This document shows, one piece after another, positions 43,077 to 51,867 of a DNA stretch of 64,000 nucleotides. Positions within the stretch are counted from its first letter, which is position 1. Each line of letters opens with the position of its first letter. A model generated the notes under the pieces. It made no database searches. It saw nothing but the letters and a program-made list of their open reading frames with translations, and was not told the origin of the DNA. The position numbers were made by a program, and so were the translations under genes. Source of the DNA: Streptomyces sp. SID8374 (GTDB taxonomy: Bacteria; Actinomycetota; Actinomycetes; Streptomycetales; Streptomycetaceae); assembly GCF_009865135.1 (NCBI RefSeq), contig NZ_WWGH01000001.1:2666001-2730000 (forward strand), given 5' to 3'.

Positions 43077-43637
43077 CTATGCGCCGGAGGACAGTAGTCG
43101 GTCTGCGGCCTGGTCCCACGGCTGAGGCTCGGCCACGTCCTCGTTCTCGAAGGCGTCCTCCTCGAACCAGCCCGTCCCCGCAAGCCATGTCTCCAGCCAC
43201 GCCGCGAGACCGGCGGCGTCGAGGAACCAGCACTCCTCCCACGAGCCGCCGCTGTACGGGTTCGGCTCGAAGAGCAGGACCTGACCGTCCTCGCTGAAAC
43301 AGTCGACGCCGGCGTACATGGCACAGCCCCAGGTCAGGATCGGTACGACACCTTCGGGCCACTCGGGGTGCTCAACTCCGGCGGATGCCTGACGTCGCTC
43401 CAGGTATTCGCCGACGACACTGGAGCCCGGGCCGAACAGGGGCAGCAGTTGGTAGTCGGGGCCGAAACCGCCGTCGGCGACCTCGCCGTACAGGCGCGCG
43501 AGCAGGGGATGCAGCGCAAAGCCCAGTTGCGCCTCCGCCTTCGCGATCCGGGCATCGTCGACGGGCGCGGGAAGGTCCCCGCTGTCCGATGCGGCCCGGA
43601 CGGCGACGCGTTGTACGAGGTCATCGATGTCGGTCAT
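43077..43637 (-). CDS. SMI1/KNR4 (SUKH) family protein
   Basis: A 186-residue acidic protein. IAKAEAQLGFALHPLLARLY and VADGGFGPDYQLLPLFGPGS, together with WGCAMYAGVDCFSEDGQVLL, are typical of the SMI1/KNR4 (SUKH) superfamily. In bacteria many members are immunity proteins to polymorphic toxins, though others are not tied to toxins. No toxin gene is visible next to it. It lies in the same small-gene cluster as the superinfection-immunity-like protein. Confidence 0.82.
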   Translation of the reverse strand: MTDIDDLVQRVAVRAASDSGDLPAPVDDARIAKAEAQLGFALHPLLARLYGEVADGGFGPDYQLLPLFGPGSSVVGEYLERRQASAGVEHPEWPEGVVPILTWGCAMYAGVDCFSEDGQVLLFEPNPYSGGSWEECWFLDAAGLAAWLETWLAGTGWFEEDAFENEDVAEPQPWDQAADRLLSSGA

Positions 43638-43679
43638 GCCTCGATGCTGTCACTGACCACTGACATGACTCATACGAAC

Positions 43680-43706
43680 GGCCCCCGGCGCCAAGCGCCG
43701 GGGGCC
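43680..43706 (-). terminator. 12-bp hairpin after the acyl-CoA dehydrogenase
   Basis: GGCCCCCGGCGC (43680-43691) pairs with 43695-43706 around a CAA loop, 20 bases beyond the stop of the leftward acyl-CoA dehydrogenase gene. Confidence 0.8.
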
Positions 43707-43725
43707 GCGGTGACAGCGAAAGCCG

Positions 43726-44892
43726 TTACGGCAGGTTGCGCGCCATCACGATGCGCTGGACCTGGTTCGTGCCCTCGTAGATCTGGGTGATCTTGGCGTC
43801 GCGCATCATGCGCTCCACCGGGTAGTCGCGCGTGTAGCCGTAGCCGCCCAGGAGCTGGACCGCGTCGGTGGTGACCTCCATGGCCACGTCCGAGGCGAAG
43901 CACTTCGCCGCTGCGCCGAAGAAGGTCAGGTCGCCGTCGACGCGCTCGGACTTGGCCGCGGCCGAGTAGGTGAGCTGGCGGGCCGCCTCCAGCTTCATCG
44001 CCATGTCGGCGAGCATGAACTGGATGCCCTGGAAGTCCGCGATCGGCTTGCCGAACTGCTTGCGCTCCTGGACGTACCCCTTGGCGTAGTCCAGCGCGCC
44101 CTGGGCGATGCCGAGGGCCTGGGCCGCGATCGTGATGCGGGTGTGGTCCAGGGTCTTCATCGCGGTGGCGAAGCCCGTGCCCTCCTCGCCGATCATGCGG
44201 TCGGCGGGGATGCGGACGTTGTCGAGGTAGACCTCGCGGGTCGGGGAGCCCTTGATGCCGAGCTTCTTCTCCGGGGCGCCGAAGGAGACACCCTCGTCGG
44301 ACTTCTCGACCACGAAGGCGGAGATGCCCTTGGAGCGCTTGGCCGGGTCGGTGACCGCCATGACCGTGTAGAACTCGGAGACGCCCGCGTTGGTGATCCA
44401 GCGCTTCACGCCGTTGAGGACCCAGAAGTCACCGTCGCGTACGGCCTTGGTCTTCATGCCCGCCGCGTCCGATCCCGCGTCCGGCTCGGAGAGCGCGTAC
44501 GAGAACATCGCGTCGCCCTTGGCCAGCGGGCCCAGATACTTGCGCTTCAGCTCCTCGGAGCCGGAGAGGATCACCGGGAGCGAGCCGAGCTTGTTGACCG
44601 CCGGGATCAGGGAGGAGGAGGCGCAGGCGCGGGCCACCTCCTCGATCACGATGACCGTGGCGAGCGCGTCGGCCCCGGCGCCGCCGTACTCCTCCGGGAC
44701 GTGGACGGCGTGCAGGTCCGAGGCGACCAGGGCGTCCAGCGCCTCCTGCGGGAAGCGGCTCTCCTCGTCCACCGCGGCGGCGAAGGGGGCGATCTTCGTC
44801 TCGGCGAGCGCACGGATGGTCTCGCGGAGCATGTCGTGCTCCTCGGCCGGACGGTACAGGTCGAAATCGGTCGAACCCGCCAAGACGCTCAC
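43726..44892 (-). CDS. Acyl-CoA dehydrogenase
   Basis: A 388-residue FAD enzyme for alpha,beta-dehydrogenation of acyl-CoA. Motifs are MFSYALSEPDAGSDAAGMKT, LNGVKRWITNAGVSEFYTVM, and the C-terminal VQLLGGYGYTRDYPVERMMR with DAKITQIYEGTNQVQRIVMA, which carries the catalytic Glu. The start used is GTG 44892 (VSVLAGSTDFDLYRPAEEHD); the weak local Shine-Dalgarno leaves some doubt, but sequence upstream in frame is not conserved. The gene is divergent from the UDP-sugar dehydrogenase. An AT-rich patch with AGTTACTTAACGGTAGTTAG lies 5-30 bases upstream and probably includes the promoter or an operator. Confidence 0.94.
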   Translation of the reverse strand: MSVLAGSTDFDLYRPAEEHDMLRETIRALAETKIAPFAAAVDEESRFPQEALDALVASDLHAVHVPEEYGGAGADALATVIVIEEVARACASSSLIPAVNKLGSLPVILSGSEELKRKYLGPLAKGDAMFSYALSEPDAGSDAAGMKTKAVRDGDFWVLNGVKRWITNAGVSEFYTVMAVTDPAKRSKGISAFVVEKSDEGVSFGAPEKKLGIKGSPTREVYLDNVRIPADRMIGEEGTGFATAMKTLDHTRITIAAQALGIAQGALDYAKGYVQERKQFGKPIADFQGIQFMLADMAMKLEAARQLTYSAAAKSERVDGDLTFFGAAAKCFASDVAMEVTTDAVQLLGGYGYTRDYPVERMMRDAKITQIYEGTNQVQRIVMARNLP

Positions 44893-45090
44893 TCCCCAGA
44901 TGCTAACTACCGTTAAGTAACTCAATTTTAGTGCGGAACCATCGGGACGGCATACGTGAGTGCCACGTGAGCTTCGTGACAGGGGTCGGGCAAAAGGGGA
45001 GGTAAGCGGCGCATCGGGTGGGGAGAGGCGGGGGCATCCGCCGCGACTATGCTCGGTTCGCACGTCCGTCCGTACCTCCCAGGAGCACCC

Positions 45091-46434
45091 ATGGCCCTCA
45101 GGATCACTGTGATCGGCACCGGCTATCTCGGCGCCACCCATGCCGCGGCCATGGCCGAGCTGGGGTTCGAGGTCCTCGGACTCGACGTCGTACCGGAGAA
45201 GATCGAACTGCTGTCCGCCGGGCGCGTGCCGATGTACGAGCCCGGCCTTGAGGACATGCTGCGGAAGCACGTCGACGGCATCGAAGGGTCCACCGGGCGG
45301 CTGCGCTTCACCACCTCCTGGGAGGAGGTCGGGGCGTTCGGCGATGTGCACTTCGTCTGTGTGAACACCCCGCAGAAGCACGGCGAGTACGCCTGTGACA
45401 TGAGCTTCGTCGACAGCGCCTTCGAGTCGCTCGCACCCCACCTCACCCGGCCCGCCCTGGTCGTCGGCAAGTCGACCGTCCCCGTCGGCTCCGCCGCCCG
45501 CCTCGCCGCCCGCCTCGCCGAGCTGGCCCCGGTGGGCGCGGATGCCGAGCTGGCCTGGAACCCGGAGTTCCTCCGCGAGGGCTTCGCCGTCGACGACACC
45601 CTGCACCCCGACCGGATCGTCGTCGGTGTGGAGAGCGAGCGGGCGGAGAAGCTGCTGCGCGAGGTGTACGCCACGCCGGTCGCGGACGGGTCGCCCTTCG
45701 TGGTGACGGACTTCCCGACCGCCGAACTCGTGAAGACCTCCGCCAACTCCTTCCTCGCCACCAAGATCTCCTTCATCAACGCCATGGCCGAGGTCTGCGA
45801 GGCCGCCGACGGGGACGTCGTGAAGCTCGCCGAGGCCATCGGGCACGACGAGCGCATCGGGAAGAAGTTCCTGCGGGCCGGGATCGGCTTCGGCGGCGGC
45901 TGCCTGCCCAAGGACATCCGGGCCTTCATGGCGCGCGCCGGAGAGCTGGGCGCGGACCAGGCCCTCACCTTCCTCCGCGAGGTCGACTCCATCAACATGC
46001 GCCGCCGCGGCCACATGGTGGAGCTGGCCCGGGAGGCTGTGGGCGGCGGATCGTTCCTCGGTACGCGGGTGGGCGTCCTGGGCGCCGCGTTCAAGCCGGA
46101 CTCCGACGACGTACGCGACTCCCCCGCGCTCAACGTCGCCGGGCAGATCCACCTCCAGGGCGGCCAGGTGACCGTCTTCGACCCGAAGGGGATGGAGAAC
46201 GCCCGCCGCCTGTTCCCGACCCTCGGTTACGCCGACTCCGCGCTGGAGGCCGTGCGCGGCGCGGACGTGGTGCTGCACCTGACGGAGTGGCGCGAGTTCC
46301 GCGAGCTGGACCCGGCGGAGCTGGGCGAGGCGGTGTCCCGCCGGATCATCCTGGACGGGCGGAACGCCCTGGACAGTGCGGTGTGGCGCGAGGCCGGGTG
46401 GACGTACCGGGCGATGGGGCGGCCGAAGGCCTGA
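45091..46434 (+). CDS. UDP-glucose/GDP-mannose dehydrogenase family protein
   Basis: A 447-residue NAD-dependent enzyme that oxidises a nucleotide sugar at C6 to the uronic acid. ATG 45091 (MALRITVIGTGYLGATHAAA) follows AGGAG by 6 bases and opens with the Rossmann motif GTGYLG. The middle domain has FPTAELVKTSANSFLATKIS, and the catalytic cysteine is in IGFGGGCLPKDIRAFMARA. The C-terminal domain follows (VGVLGAAFKPDSDDVRDSPA). Most likely it is UDP-glucose 6-dehydrogenase; GDP-mannose cannot be excluded since GDP-mannose genes are nearby. The stop lies in a 41-base direct repeat. Confidence 0.93.
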   Translation: MALRITVIGTGYLGATHAAAMAELGFEVLGLDVVPEKIELLSAGRVPMYEPGLEDMLRKHVDGIEGSTGRLRFTTSWEEVGAFGDVHFVCVNTPQKHGEYACDMSFVDSAFESLAPHLTRPALVVGKSTVPVGSAARLAARLAELAPVGADAELAWNPEFLREGFAVDDTLHPDRIVVGVESERAEKLLREVYATPVADGSPFVVTDFPTAELVKTSANSFLATKISFINAMAEVCEAADGDVVKLAEAIGHDERIGKKFLRAGIGFGGGCLPKDIRAFMARAGELGADQALTFLREVDSINMRRRGHMVELAREAVGGGSFLGTRVGVLGAAFKPDSDDVRDSPALNVAGQIHLQGGQVTVFDPKGMENARRLFPTLGYADSALEAVRGADVVLHLTEWREFRELDPAELGEAVSRRIILDGRNALDSAVWREAGWTYRAMGRPKA

Positions 46435-46531
46435 GCTGCGGAGTTCCGGCGCGGGAGGGACCGCCCCAGGCCTGAGCGCCGCCGCTCCAGCGCGGGAGGG
46501 ACCGCCGAAGGCCTGAGCGGCGCCGTTCGAG
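46430..46531 (+). repeat. 41-bp direct repeats starting at the dehydrogenase stop codon
   Basis: Units start at 46430, 46471 and 46512 (CCTGAGC...GCGCGGGAGGGACCGCC...AGG), the third partial. The first unit includes the dehydrogenase stop codon TGA; the others repeat it out of context. Confidence 0.8.
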
Positions 46532-46670
46532 GAGCGCGGGTTTGTGCCCGCGCTCCTCGCGCCGGATGTGCCGCCACTCCCGCAGCGGGTGTGCCCGCAC
46601 TCCCGGCCCGCGATGGGGTAGGCGTTGTCCCATGCCGCAACAGGGCGGCGATCACCGGGAGGTATGCGTC

Positions 46671-47033
46671 ATGCCCATCGCCACACTCGGCGCCGTCGTG
46701 CTGGACTGCCCCGACCCCCTCGCCCTCGCCCGCTTCTACGCCGCCGTCATCGGCGGCACCGTCAAGGACGACGGGGGCCGCTGGGTCGACCTCGTCGACG
46801 CCCCGGGGACCCCGCTGGCGTTCCAGGCCGCCCCCGGTTTCGTAGCGCCGCAGTGGCCCCGGCCCGACGGCTCCCAGCAGTTCCATCTGGACCTGACCGT
46901 GGAGGACCTGGACGCGGCGGAGCGGGAGGTGCTGGCGCTGGGGGCCCGGCCGCTGGACACGGAGGACCGGGAGCGGACCTTCCGGGTCTACGCCGACCCC
47001 GCCGGGCACCCCTTCTGTCTCTGCGCCTGCTAG
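46671..47033 (+). CDS. VOC family protein (glyoxalase-like)
   Basis: A 120-residue protein starting MPIATLGAVVLDCPDPLALA at ATG 46671, 9 bases after GGGAGG. It has the paired beta-alpha-beta-beta-beta units of the vicinal oxygen chelate superfamily (FYAAVIGGTVKDDGGRWVDL and FHLDLTVEDLDAAEREVLAL), resembling the Glyoxalase_6 group. Metal-ligand residues such as His in FHLDLTV and Glu/Asp later may be kept. Substrate unknown. Confidence 0.88.
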   Translation: MPIATLGAVVLDCPDPLALARFYAAVIGGTVKDDGGRWVDLVDAPGTPLAFQAAPGFVAPQWPRPDGSQQFHLDLTVEDLDAAEREVLALGARPLDTEDRERTFRVYADPAGHPFCLCAC

Positions 47034-47094
47034 GCCGAGGCGAAAGTGGCCCGCAGCGCGTGGTGATCGCGCGTCCCGTGGACAGGCTGCAACC

Positions 47095-48273
47095 ATGGAC
47101 GACTCCCCCGGCTTGATCACCACCCCCCTCACCGACGACCTCGTGCGCGGCGCCCTCGACGTGGAGCGCACCGCGCGCGGTGCGCTCCTCCCCCACCGGC
47201 TGCCCGCCCGCGCCCGGGCCCAGTTCGGCGGTGACGAGCAGGTGGCGCAGGCGGAGACCCAGCCCTCCGGCGTACGGCTGGTCTTCCGCACCCGGGCCAC
47301 CGCCGTCGAGGTGGACGTGCAGCGCGCGGTCATCGGCTACCGGGGTGTCCCGCCCCGCCCGGACGGCGCGTACGACCTCCACATCGACGGGGAGCCGGCC
47401 GGGCGGGCCACGGCGAGCGGGGGCGATCTGGTGACGGTGGATCTGAGCGACGGGTCTCAGGAGACGGTCCCGGGTCCGGTCGGCACCGTCCGGTTCGAGG
47501 GGCTGGCCGGGCGGGAGAAGACCGTCGAGATCTGGCTGCCGTACACCGAGATCACCGAGCTGATCGCGCTCCGCACCGACGCTCCCGTCGCCGCCGTGGA
47601 GCCCGGCGGGCGGCGGGTGTGGCTGCACCACGGCAGTTCGATCAGCCAGGGGTCCGCCGCCGACAGCTCCGCCACCGCCTGGCCCGCCCTGGCCGCCGCC
47701 GTGGGGGGTGTGGAGCTGATCAACCTGAGCCTGGGCGGCAGCGCGCTCCTCGATCCGTACACCGCGCGCGCCCTGCGGGACACCCCGGCCGACCTGATCA
47801 GCGTCAAGATCGGTATCAACCTCGTCAACCGGGACCTGATGCGGCTGCGCGCCTTCGGGCCGGCCGTGCACGGGTTCCTCGACACCATCCGCGAGGGGCA
47901 TCCGACCACGCCCCTGCTGGTGATCTCGCCCATCCTCTGCCCCGTGCAGGAGGAGACCCCCGGCCCGGCCGCCCCGGAGTTCAGCGAGGAGGAGGTGCAG
48001 TTCACGGCGTTGGGCGACCCCTCGGAGGTGGCCCTCGGGAAGCTGACGCTTCGGGTCGTACGGGAGGAACTCGCCCGGATCGTGGCGGAGCGGGCGGCCG
48101 ACGACCCGGGGCTGTACTACCTGGACGGGCTCGAACTGTACGGCGAGGCCGACTTCGCCGAGCTGCCGCTGCCCGACCGGCTCCACCCGGACGCGGCCGC
48201 CCACCGCCGCATGGGCGAGCGTTTCGGGGCCTACGCCTTCGGTCCGGGGGGACCGTTCAGCGCCGCCCCTTAG
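47095..48273 (+). CDS. SGNH/GDSL-type hydrolase
   Basis: A 392-residue enzyme starting [20 protein letters not shown]. The N-terminal part (about 50-155) is a beta-rich accessory domain. From about residue 175 the SGNH hydrolase domain shows its four blocks: Ser in [15 protein letters not shown], Gly in [14 protein letters not shown], Asn in [11 protein letters not shown], and the Asp-His pair in [19 protein letters not shown]. It lacks a signal peptide, so it is likely cytosolic; the substrate is probably an ester or acetyl group on a sugar. Its stop overlaps the stop of the convergent dipeptidase gene by 4 bases. Confidence 0.9.
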   Translation: MDDSPGLITTPLTDDLVRGALDVERTARGALLPHRLPARARAQFGGDEQVAQAETQPSGVRLVFRTRATAVEVDVQRAVIGYRGVPPRPDGAYDLHIDGEPAGRATASGGDLVTVDLSDGSQETVPGPVGTVRFEGLAGREKTVEIWLPYTEITELIALRTDAPVAAVEPGGRRVWLHHGSSISQGSAADSSATAWPALAAAVGGVELINLSLGGSALLDPYTARALRDTPADLISVKIGINLVNRDLMRLRAFGPAVHGFLDTIREGHPTTPLLVISPILCPVQEETPGPAAPEFSEEEVQFTALGDPSEVALGKLTLRVVREELARIVAERAADDPGLYYLDGLELYGEADFAELPLPDRLHPDAAAHRRMGERFGAYAFGPGGPFSAAP

Positions 48274-49466
48274 CGGATCCGCCGCCCGTCCAGCTCCGTG
48301 ATCGTCGCGTGGGACGGGCCGCGCGTGGCCTGCTCGTCGCGGGCCACCGCTTCCGCGTCGCGCAGCACCCGTACCGCGTTGCGCCAGGTCAGCTTGGCGA
48401 GGTCGCCCTCGGACCAGTTACGCCGCAGGAGCTCGGCGATCAGGTTCGGGTAGCCGGAGACGTCCTCCAGGCCGTTCGGGGTGAACGCCGTGCCGTCGTA
48501 GTCGCCGCCGATGCCGATGTGGTCGACGCCCGCGACCTCGCGCATGTGGTCGAGGTGGTCGGCGATGGTCGCCACGGTGGCCTGGGGGCGGGGGTGGGCC
48601 GCCTCGAAGTCCTCGTGGATGCGCATCGCCTGCGGGGTGGTGTCCAGGTGGTGCAGGCCGTGCTCGCGCATGTTGCGGTCGGCGGCCTGGGTCCAGGCGA
48701 CGGCCGCGGGCAGCACGAACTTCGGGACGAACGTCGCCATCGCGACCCCGCCGTTGGCCGGGAGCGCCGCCAGCACGTCGTCGGGGATGTTGCGCGGGTG
48801 GTCGCAGACGGCCCGGGACGAGGAGTGCGAGAAGATCACCGGCGCGGTGCTGGTGGCGATCGCGTCGCGCATGACGCCGTCCGCCACGTGGCTGAGGTCG
48901 ACCAGCATGCCGATGCGGTTCATCTCGCGGACGACCTCGTGGCCGAAGGCCGAGAGGCCGCCGAGGCGGGGCAGGTCGGTCGCGCTGTCGGCCCAGTCGA
49001 TGTTGTCGTTGTGGGTGAGCGTCATGTAACGGACGCCCAGCTCGTGCAGGGCGCGCAGGGTGCCCAGCGAGTTGTTGATGGAGTGGCCGCCCTCGGCGCC
49101 CATCAGGGAGGCGATACGGCCCTCGGCGCGGGCCTTCTCCAAGTCGTCGGCGGTGAGCGCGCGCCGCAGGTGGGTCGGGTAGCGGGCGATCAGCTCGGCG
49201 ACGATGTCGATCTGCTCCAGCGTGGCGCTGACAGCCGCGTCGCCGGTCAGGTCGGTGCGCACGTAGACGGACCAGAACTGGCCGCCGACCCCGCCGGCCC
49301 GCAGCCGGGCCAGGTCGGTGTGGAGCAGGCCGCGCTGGTCGGCGGCGATGTCCCGGGCGTCCAGGTCGTAGCCGACCTGCTCGCGCAGGGCCCAGGGGAG
49401 GTCGTTGTGGCCGTCGACGACCGGGTGGGCGGCGAGCAGCTCGTGGGCGCGGGCGAGGTGGTCCAC
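48270..49466 (-). CDS. Membrane dipeptidase-type peptidase (M19)
   Basis: A 398-residue zinc dipeptidase of the renal dipeptidase family (M19), starting GTG 49466. Zinc-site motifs are [17 protein letters not shown] (HxD), [12 protein letters not shown] (Glu), [16 protein letters not shown] (His), [15 protein letters not shown] (His), and [10 protein letters not shown] (Asp). No signal or anchor is present, as usual in actinobacterial members. It lies 6 bases from the end of purE on the same strand and may be part of the purK-purE transcript. Confidence 0.94.
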   Translation of the reverse strand: MDHLARAHELLAAHPVVDGHNDLPWALREQVGYDLDARDIAADQRGLLHTDLARLRAGGVGGQFWSVYVRTDLTGDAAVSATLEQIDIVAELIARYPTHLRRALTADDLEKARAEGRIASLMGAEGGHSINNSLGTLRALHELGVRYMTLTHNDNIDWADSATDLPRLGGLSAFGHEVVREMNRIGMLVDLSHVADGVMRDAIATSTAPVIFSHSSSRAVCDHPRNIPDDVLAALPANGGVAMATFVPKFVLPAAVAWTQAADRNMREHGLHHLDTTPQAMRIHEDFEAAHPRPQATVATIADHLDHMREVAGVDHIGIGGDYDGTAFTPNGLEDVSGYPNLIAELLRRNWSEGDLAKLTWRNAVRVLRDAEAVARDEQATRGPSHATITELDGRRIR

Positions 49467-49472
49467 GGGGCC

Positions 49473-50015
49473 CTACTTTCCGAAGCCGAAGGAGTCGGAG
49501 CCCTGGACCTTGGCCCGCAGCCGCTTGCCCTTCTCCGTGGCCTGGGCGTTCAGCTCCGAAAGGAACTCGCCCATCCGCTCCTGGAGCGCCGGGTCGTGCG
49601 CGGCCAGGATGCGGGCGGCCAGCAGCCCCGCGTTGCGCGCGCCGCCGACCGAGACGGTGGCGACGGGGATTCCGGCGGGCATCTGGACGATGGAGAGCAG
49701 GCTGTCCATGCCGTCCAGGTACTTCAGCGGCACCGGCACCCCGATGACCGGCAGCGGGGTGACCGAGGCCAGCATCCCGGGCAGGTGGGCGGCTCCGCCC
49801 GCGCCCGCGATGATCGCCCGCAGACCGCGGCCCGCCGCCTCCTCGCCGTACGCGATCATCTCGCGCGGCATGCGGTGGGCGGAGACGACGTCGACCTCGT
49901 ACGGGATCTCGAACTCGTCGAGTGCCTTGGCCGCCGCCTCCATGACGGGCCAGTCGGAGTCCGAGCCCATGACGATGCCGATCACGGGTGCGGCCGATGC
50001 GGAGGGGGAAGTCAT
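49473..50015 (-). CDS. purE: N5-carboxyaminoimidazole ribonucleotide mutase
   Basis: PurE converts N5-CAIR to CAIR in purine synthesis. The 180-residue product starts at ATG 50015 ([20 protein letters not shown]). The class I signatures [57 protein letters not shown], and [20 protein letters not shown] are intact. The start overlaps the purK stop by 4 bases, so the pair is translationally coupled, as is usual. An in-frame extension far upstream is a shadow of purK. Confidence 0.96.
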   Translation of the reverse strand: MTSPSASAAPVIGIVMGSDSDWPVMEAAAKALDEFEIPYEVDVVSAHRMPREMIAYGEEAAGRGLRAIIAGAGGAAHLPGMLASVTPLPVIGVPVPLKYLDGMDSLLSIVQMPAGIPVATVSVGGARNAGLLAARILAAHDPALQERMGEFLSELNAQATEKGKRLRAKVQGSDSFGFGK

Positions 50016-51151
50016 TCGGTGATCGTTCCTCGCAGGTAGTCGGCCGCGTGCCGGGCGCGCTCCCGCACGTCCGCCAGGTCGTCGCCGTAGGTGTTGACGT
50101 GGCCGACCTTGCGGCCGGGCTTCACGTCCTTTCCGTACATGTGGATCTTGAGCTGCGGGTCGCGGGCCATGCAGTGCAGGTACGCCTGGTACATGTCCGG
50201 GTAGTCGCCGCCCAGGACGTTGCACATGACCGTCCAGGGGGCGCGCGGGCGCGGGTCGCCGAGGGGGAGGTCGAGGACCGCCCGTACGTGGTTGGCGAAC
50301 TGGGAGGTGATCGCGCCGTCCTGGGTCCAGTGGCCCGAGTTGTGCGGGCGCATCGCCAGCTCGTTGACCAGGATGCGGCCGTCGCGGGTCTCGAACAGCT
50401 CCACCGCGAGGTGGCCGACGACGCCCAGCTCGGCGGCGATGCGGAGCGCGAGCTGCTGGGCCTCGCCGGCCAGCTCCTCGGCCAGGCCGGGCGCCGGGGC
50501 GATCACCGTGTCGCAGACCCCGTCGACCTGGATGGACTCGACCACCGGGTAGGCGACGGCCTGGCCGTGCGGCGAGCGGACGATGTTGGCCGCCAGCTCC
50601 CGTACGAAGTCGACCTTCTCCTCCGCGAGGACCGGGACCCCGGCGCGGAACGGGTCGGCCGCGTCCGCCTCGGAGCGGACCACCCACACGCCCTTGCCGT
50701 CGTACCCGCCGCGCACGGTCTTGAGGATGACGGGGAAGCCCCCGGCCTCCTCGGCGAACGCGGCGGCGTCGGCCGGGTCGCTCACGATGCGGTTACGGGG
50801 GCAGGGCGCGCCGATCTCCGCGAGCCTGGCGCGCATCACCCCCTTGTCCTGCGCGTGCACCAGGGCATCGGGGCCGGGGCGCACGGGGATGCCGTCCGCC
50901 TCCAGGGCCCGCAGGTGCTCGGTGGGCACGTGCTCGTGGTCGAAGGTGATCACGTCGCAGCCCTGCGCGAAGGCGCGCAGCGCCTCCAGGTCGCGATAGT
51001 CGCCGATGACGACCTCGCTGACCACCTGGGCCGCCGAGTCCTGGGGCGTGTCACTGAGGAGCTTGAATTTCAGGCCGAGGGGGATACCCGCCTCATGGGT
51101 CATACGGGCGAGCTGACCGCCGCCGACCATGCCGACTACCGGGAACGTCAC
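50012..51151 (-). CDS. purK: N5-carboxyaminoimidazole ribonucleotide synthase
   Basis: PurK makes N5-CAIR from AIR, bicarbonate and ATP. The 379-residue ATP-grasp enzyme starts at GTG 51151 ([20 protein letters not shown]). Motifs include [40 protein letters not shown] (ATP loop), and [20 protein letters not shown] with [18 protein letters not shown]. It overlaps purE by 4 bases. Divergent from the GtrA gene with 162 bases between them. Confidence 0.96.
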   Translation of the reverse strand: MTFPVVGMVGGGQLARMTHEAGIPLGLKFKLLSDTPQDSAAQVVSEVVIGDYRDLEALRAFAQGCDVITFDHEHVPTEHLRALEADGIPVRPGPDALVHAQDKGVMRARLAEIGAPCPRNRIVSDPADAAAFAEEAGGFPVILKTVRGGYDGKGVWVVRSEADAADPFRAGVPVLAEEKVDFVRELAANIVRSPHGQAVAYPVVESIQVDGVCDTVIAPAPGLAEELAGEAQQLALRIAAELGVVGHLAVELFETRDGRILVNELAMRPHNSGHWTQDGAITSQFANHVRAVLDLPLGDPRPRAPWTVMCNVLGGDYPDMYQAYLHCMARDPQLKIHMYGKDVKPGRKVGHVNTYGDDLADVRERARHAADYLRGTITE

Positions 51152-51313
51152 ACCCCCAGGGTATCGGGCGCGCCGGGGCGGCCGGGACGCCGTCCGGGTG
51201 CCGCCCTCGGCGGGCTCCCGGCCATCACCGGGGCGTCACACGGGAGGGCTGGTTAGCATGGCGGAGTTGACGGAACCGTCGACGCCATCGAACGGACGGA
51301 CGTAGCGATCACC

Positions 51314-51847
51314 ATGAGCGAACGGGGCGCACTGCGGACCCGGCTTGATCTGCTGGCCCGGGAGGTCGCCAAGTTCGGCGTGGTCGGCGCGTTGGGCCTG
51401 CTGGTCAATATGGCGGCCTTCAACCTGATCCGGCACACCACGGACCTCCCGGTCGTCCGGGCGAGCCTGCTGGCGACCTTCGTCGCCGTCCTCTTCAACT
51501 ACGTGGGCTACCGCTACTGGACCTACCGGGACCGCGACAAGACCGGGCGGACCCGTGAGCTGACGCTCTTCCTGCTGTTCAGCGCGGTGGGCGCGGTGAT
51601 CGAGAACGGCGTGCTCTATCTGGCGACGTACGGCTTCGACTGGAACACCCCGGTCCAGAGCAACGTCTTCAAGATCCTCGGCATCGGGCTCGCGACCCTC
51701 TTCCGCTTCTGGTCCTACCGGACCTGGGTCTTCAAGACGCTCCCCGTCCAGCCTCCGGCCGAGCAGGAGGCCGTGCCCAGTGCGGAACGGTTTCTGGAGC
51801 AGCGGCGGTCGACGGAGACCGTAGAGCCCGATCCCGTACGGAACTGA
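51314..51847 (+). CDS. GtrA family membrane protein
   Basis: A 177-residue protein starting MSERGALRTRLDLLAREVAK. GtrA-like proteins are four-helix membrane proteins that flip or help deliver lipid-linked sugars. The helices are near 20-40 (FGVVGALGLLVNMAAFNLIR), 48-70, 84-104 and 115-135, with the conserved NYVGYRYWTYRDRDK and RFWSYRTWVF. The hydrophilic C-terminus of 40 residues is variable. It is 20 bases from the end of the convergent histidine kinase gene. It fits the envelope-sugar theme of the window. Confidence 0.92.
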   Translation: MSERGALRTRLDLLAREVAKFGVVGALGLLVNMAAFNLIRHTTDLPVVRASLLATFVAVLFNYVGYRYWTYRDRDKTGRTRELTLFLLFSAVGAVIENGVLYLATYGFDWNTPVQSNVFKILGIGLATLFRFWSYRTWVFKTLPVQPPAEQEAVPSAERFLEQRRSTETVEPDPVRN

Positions 51848-51867
51848 CGCCTCCGGTAAGTCTCCGC

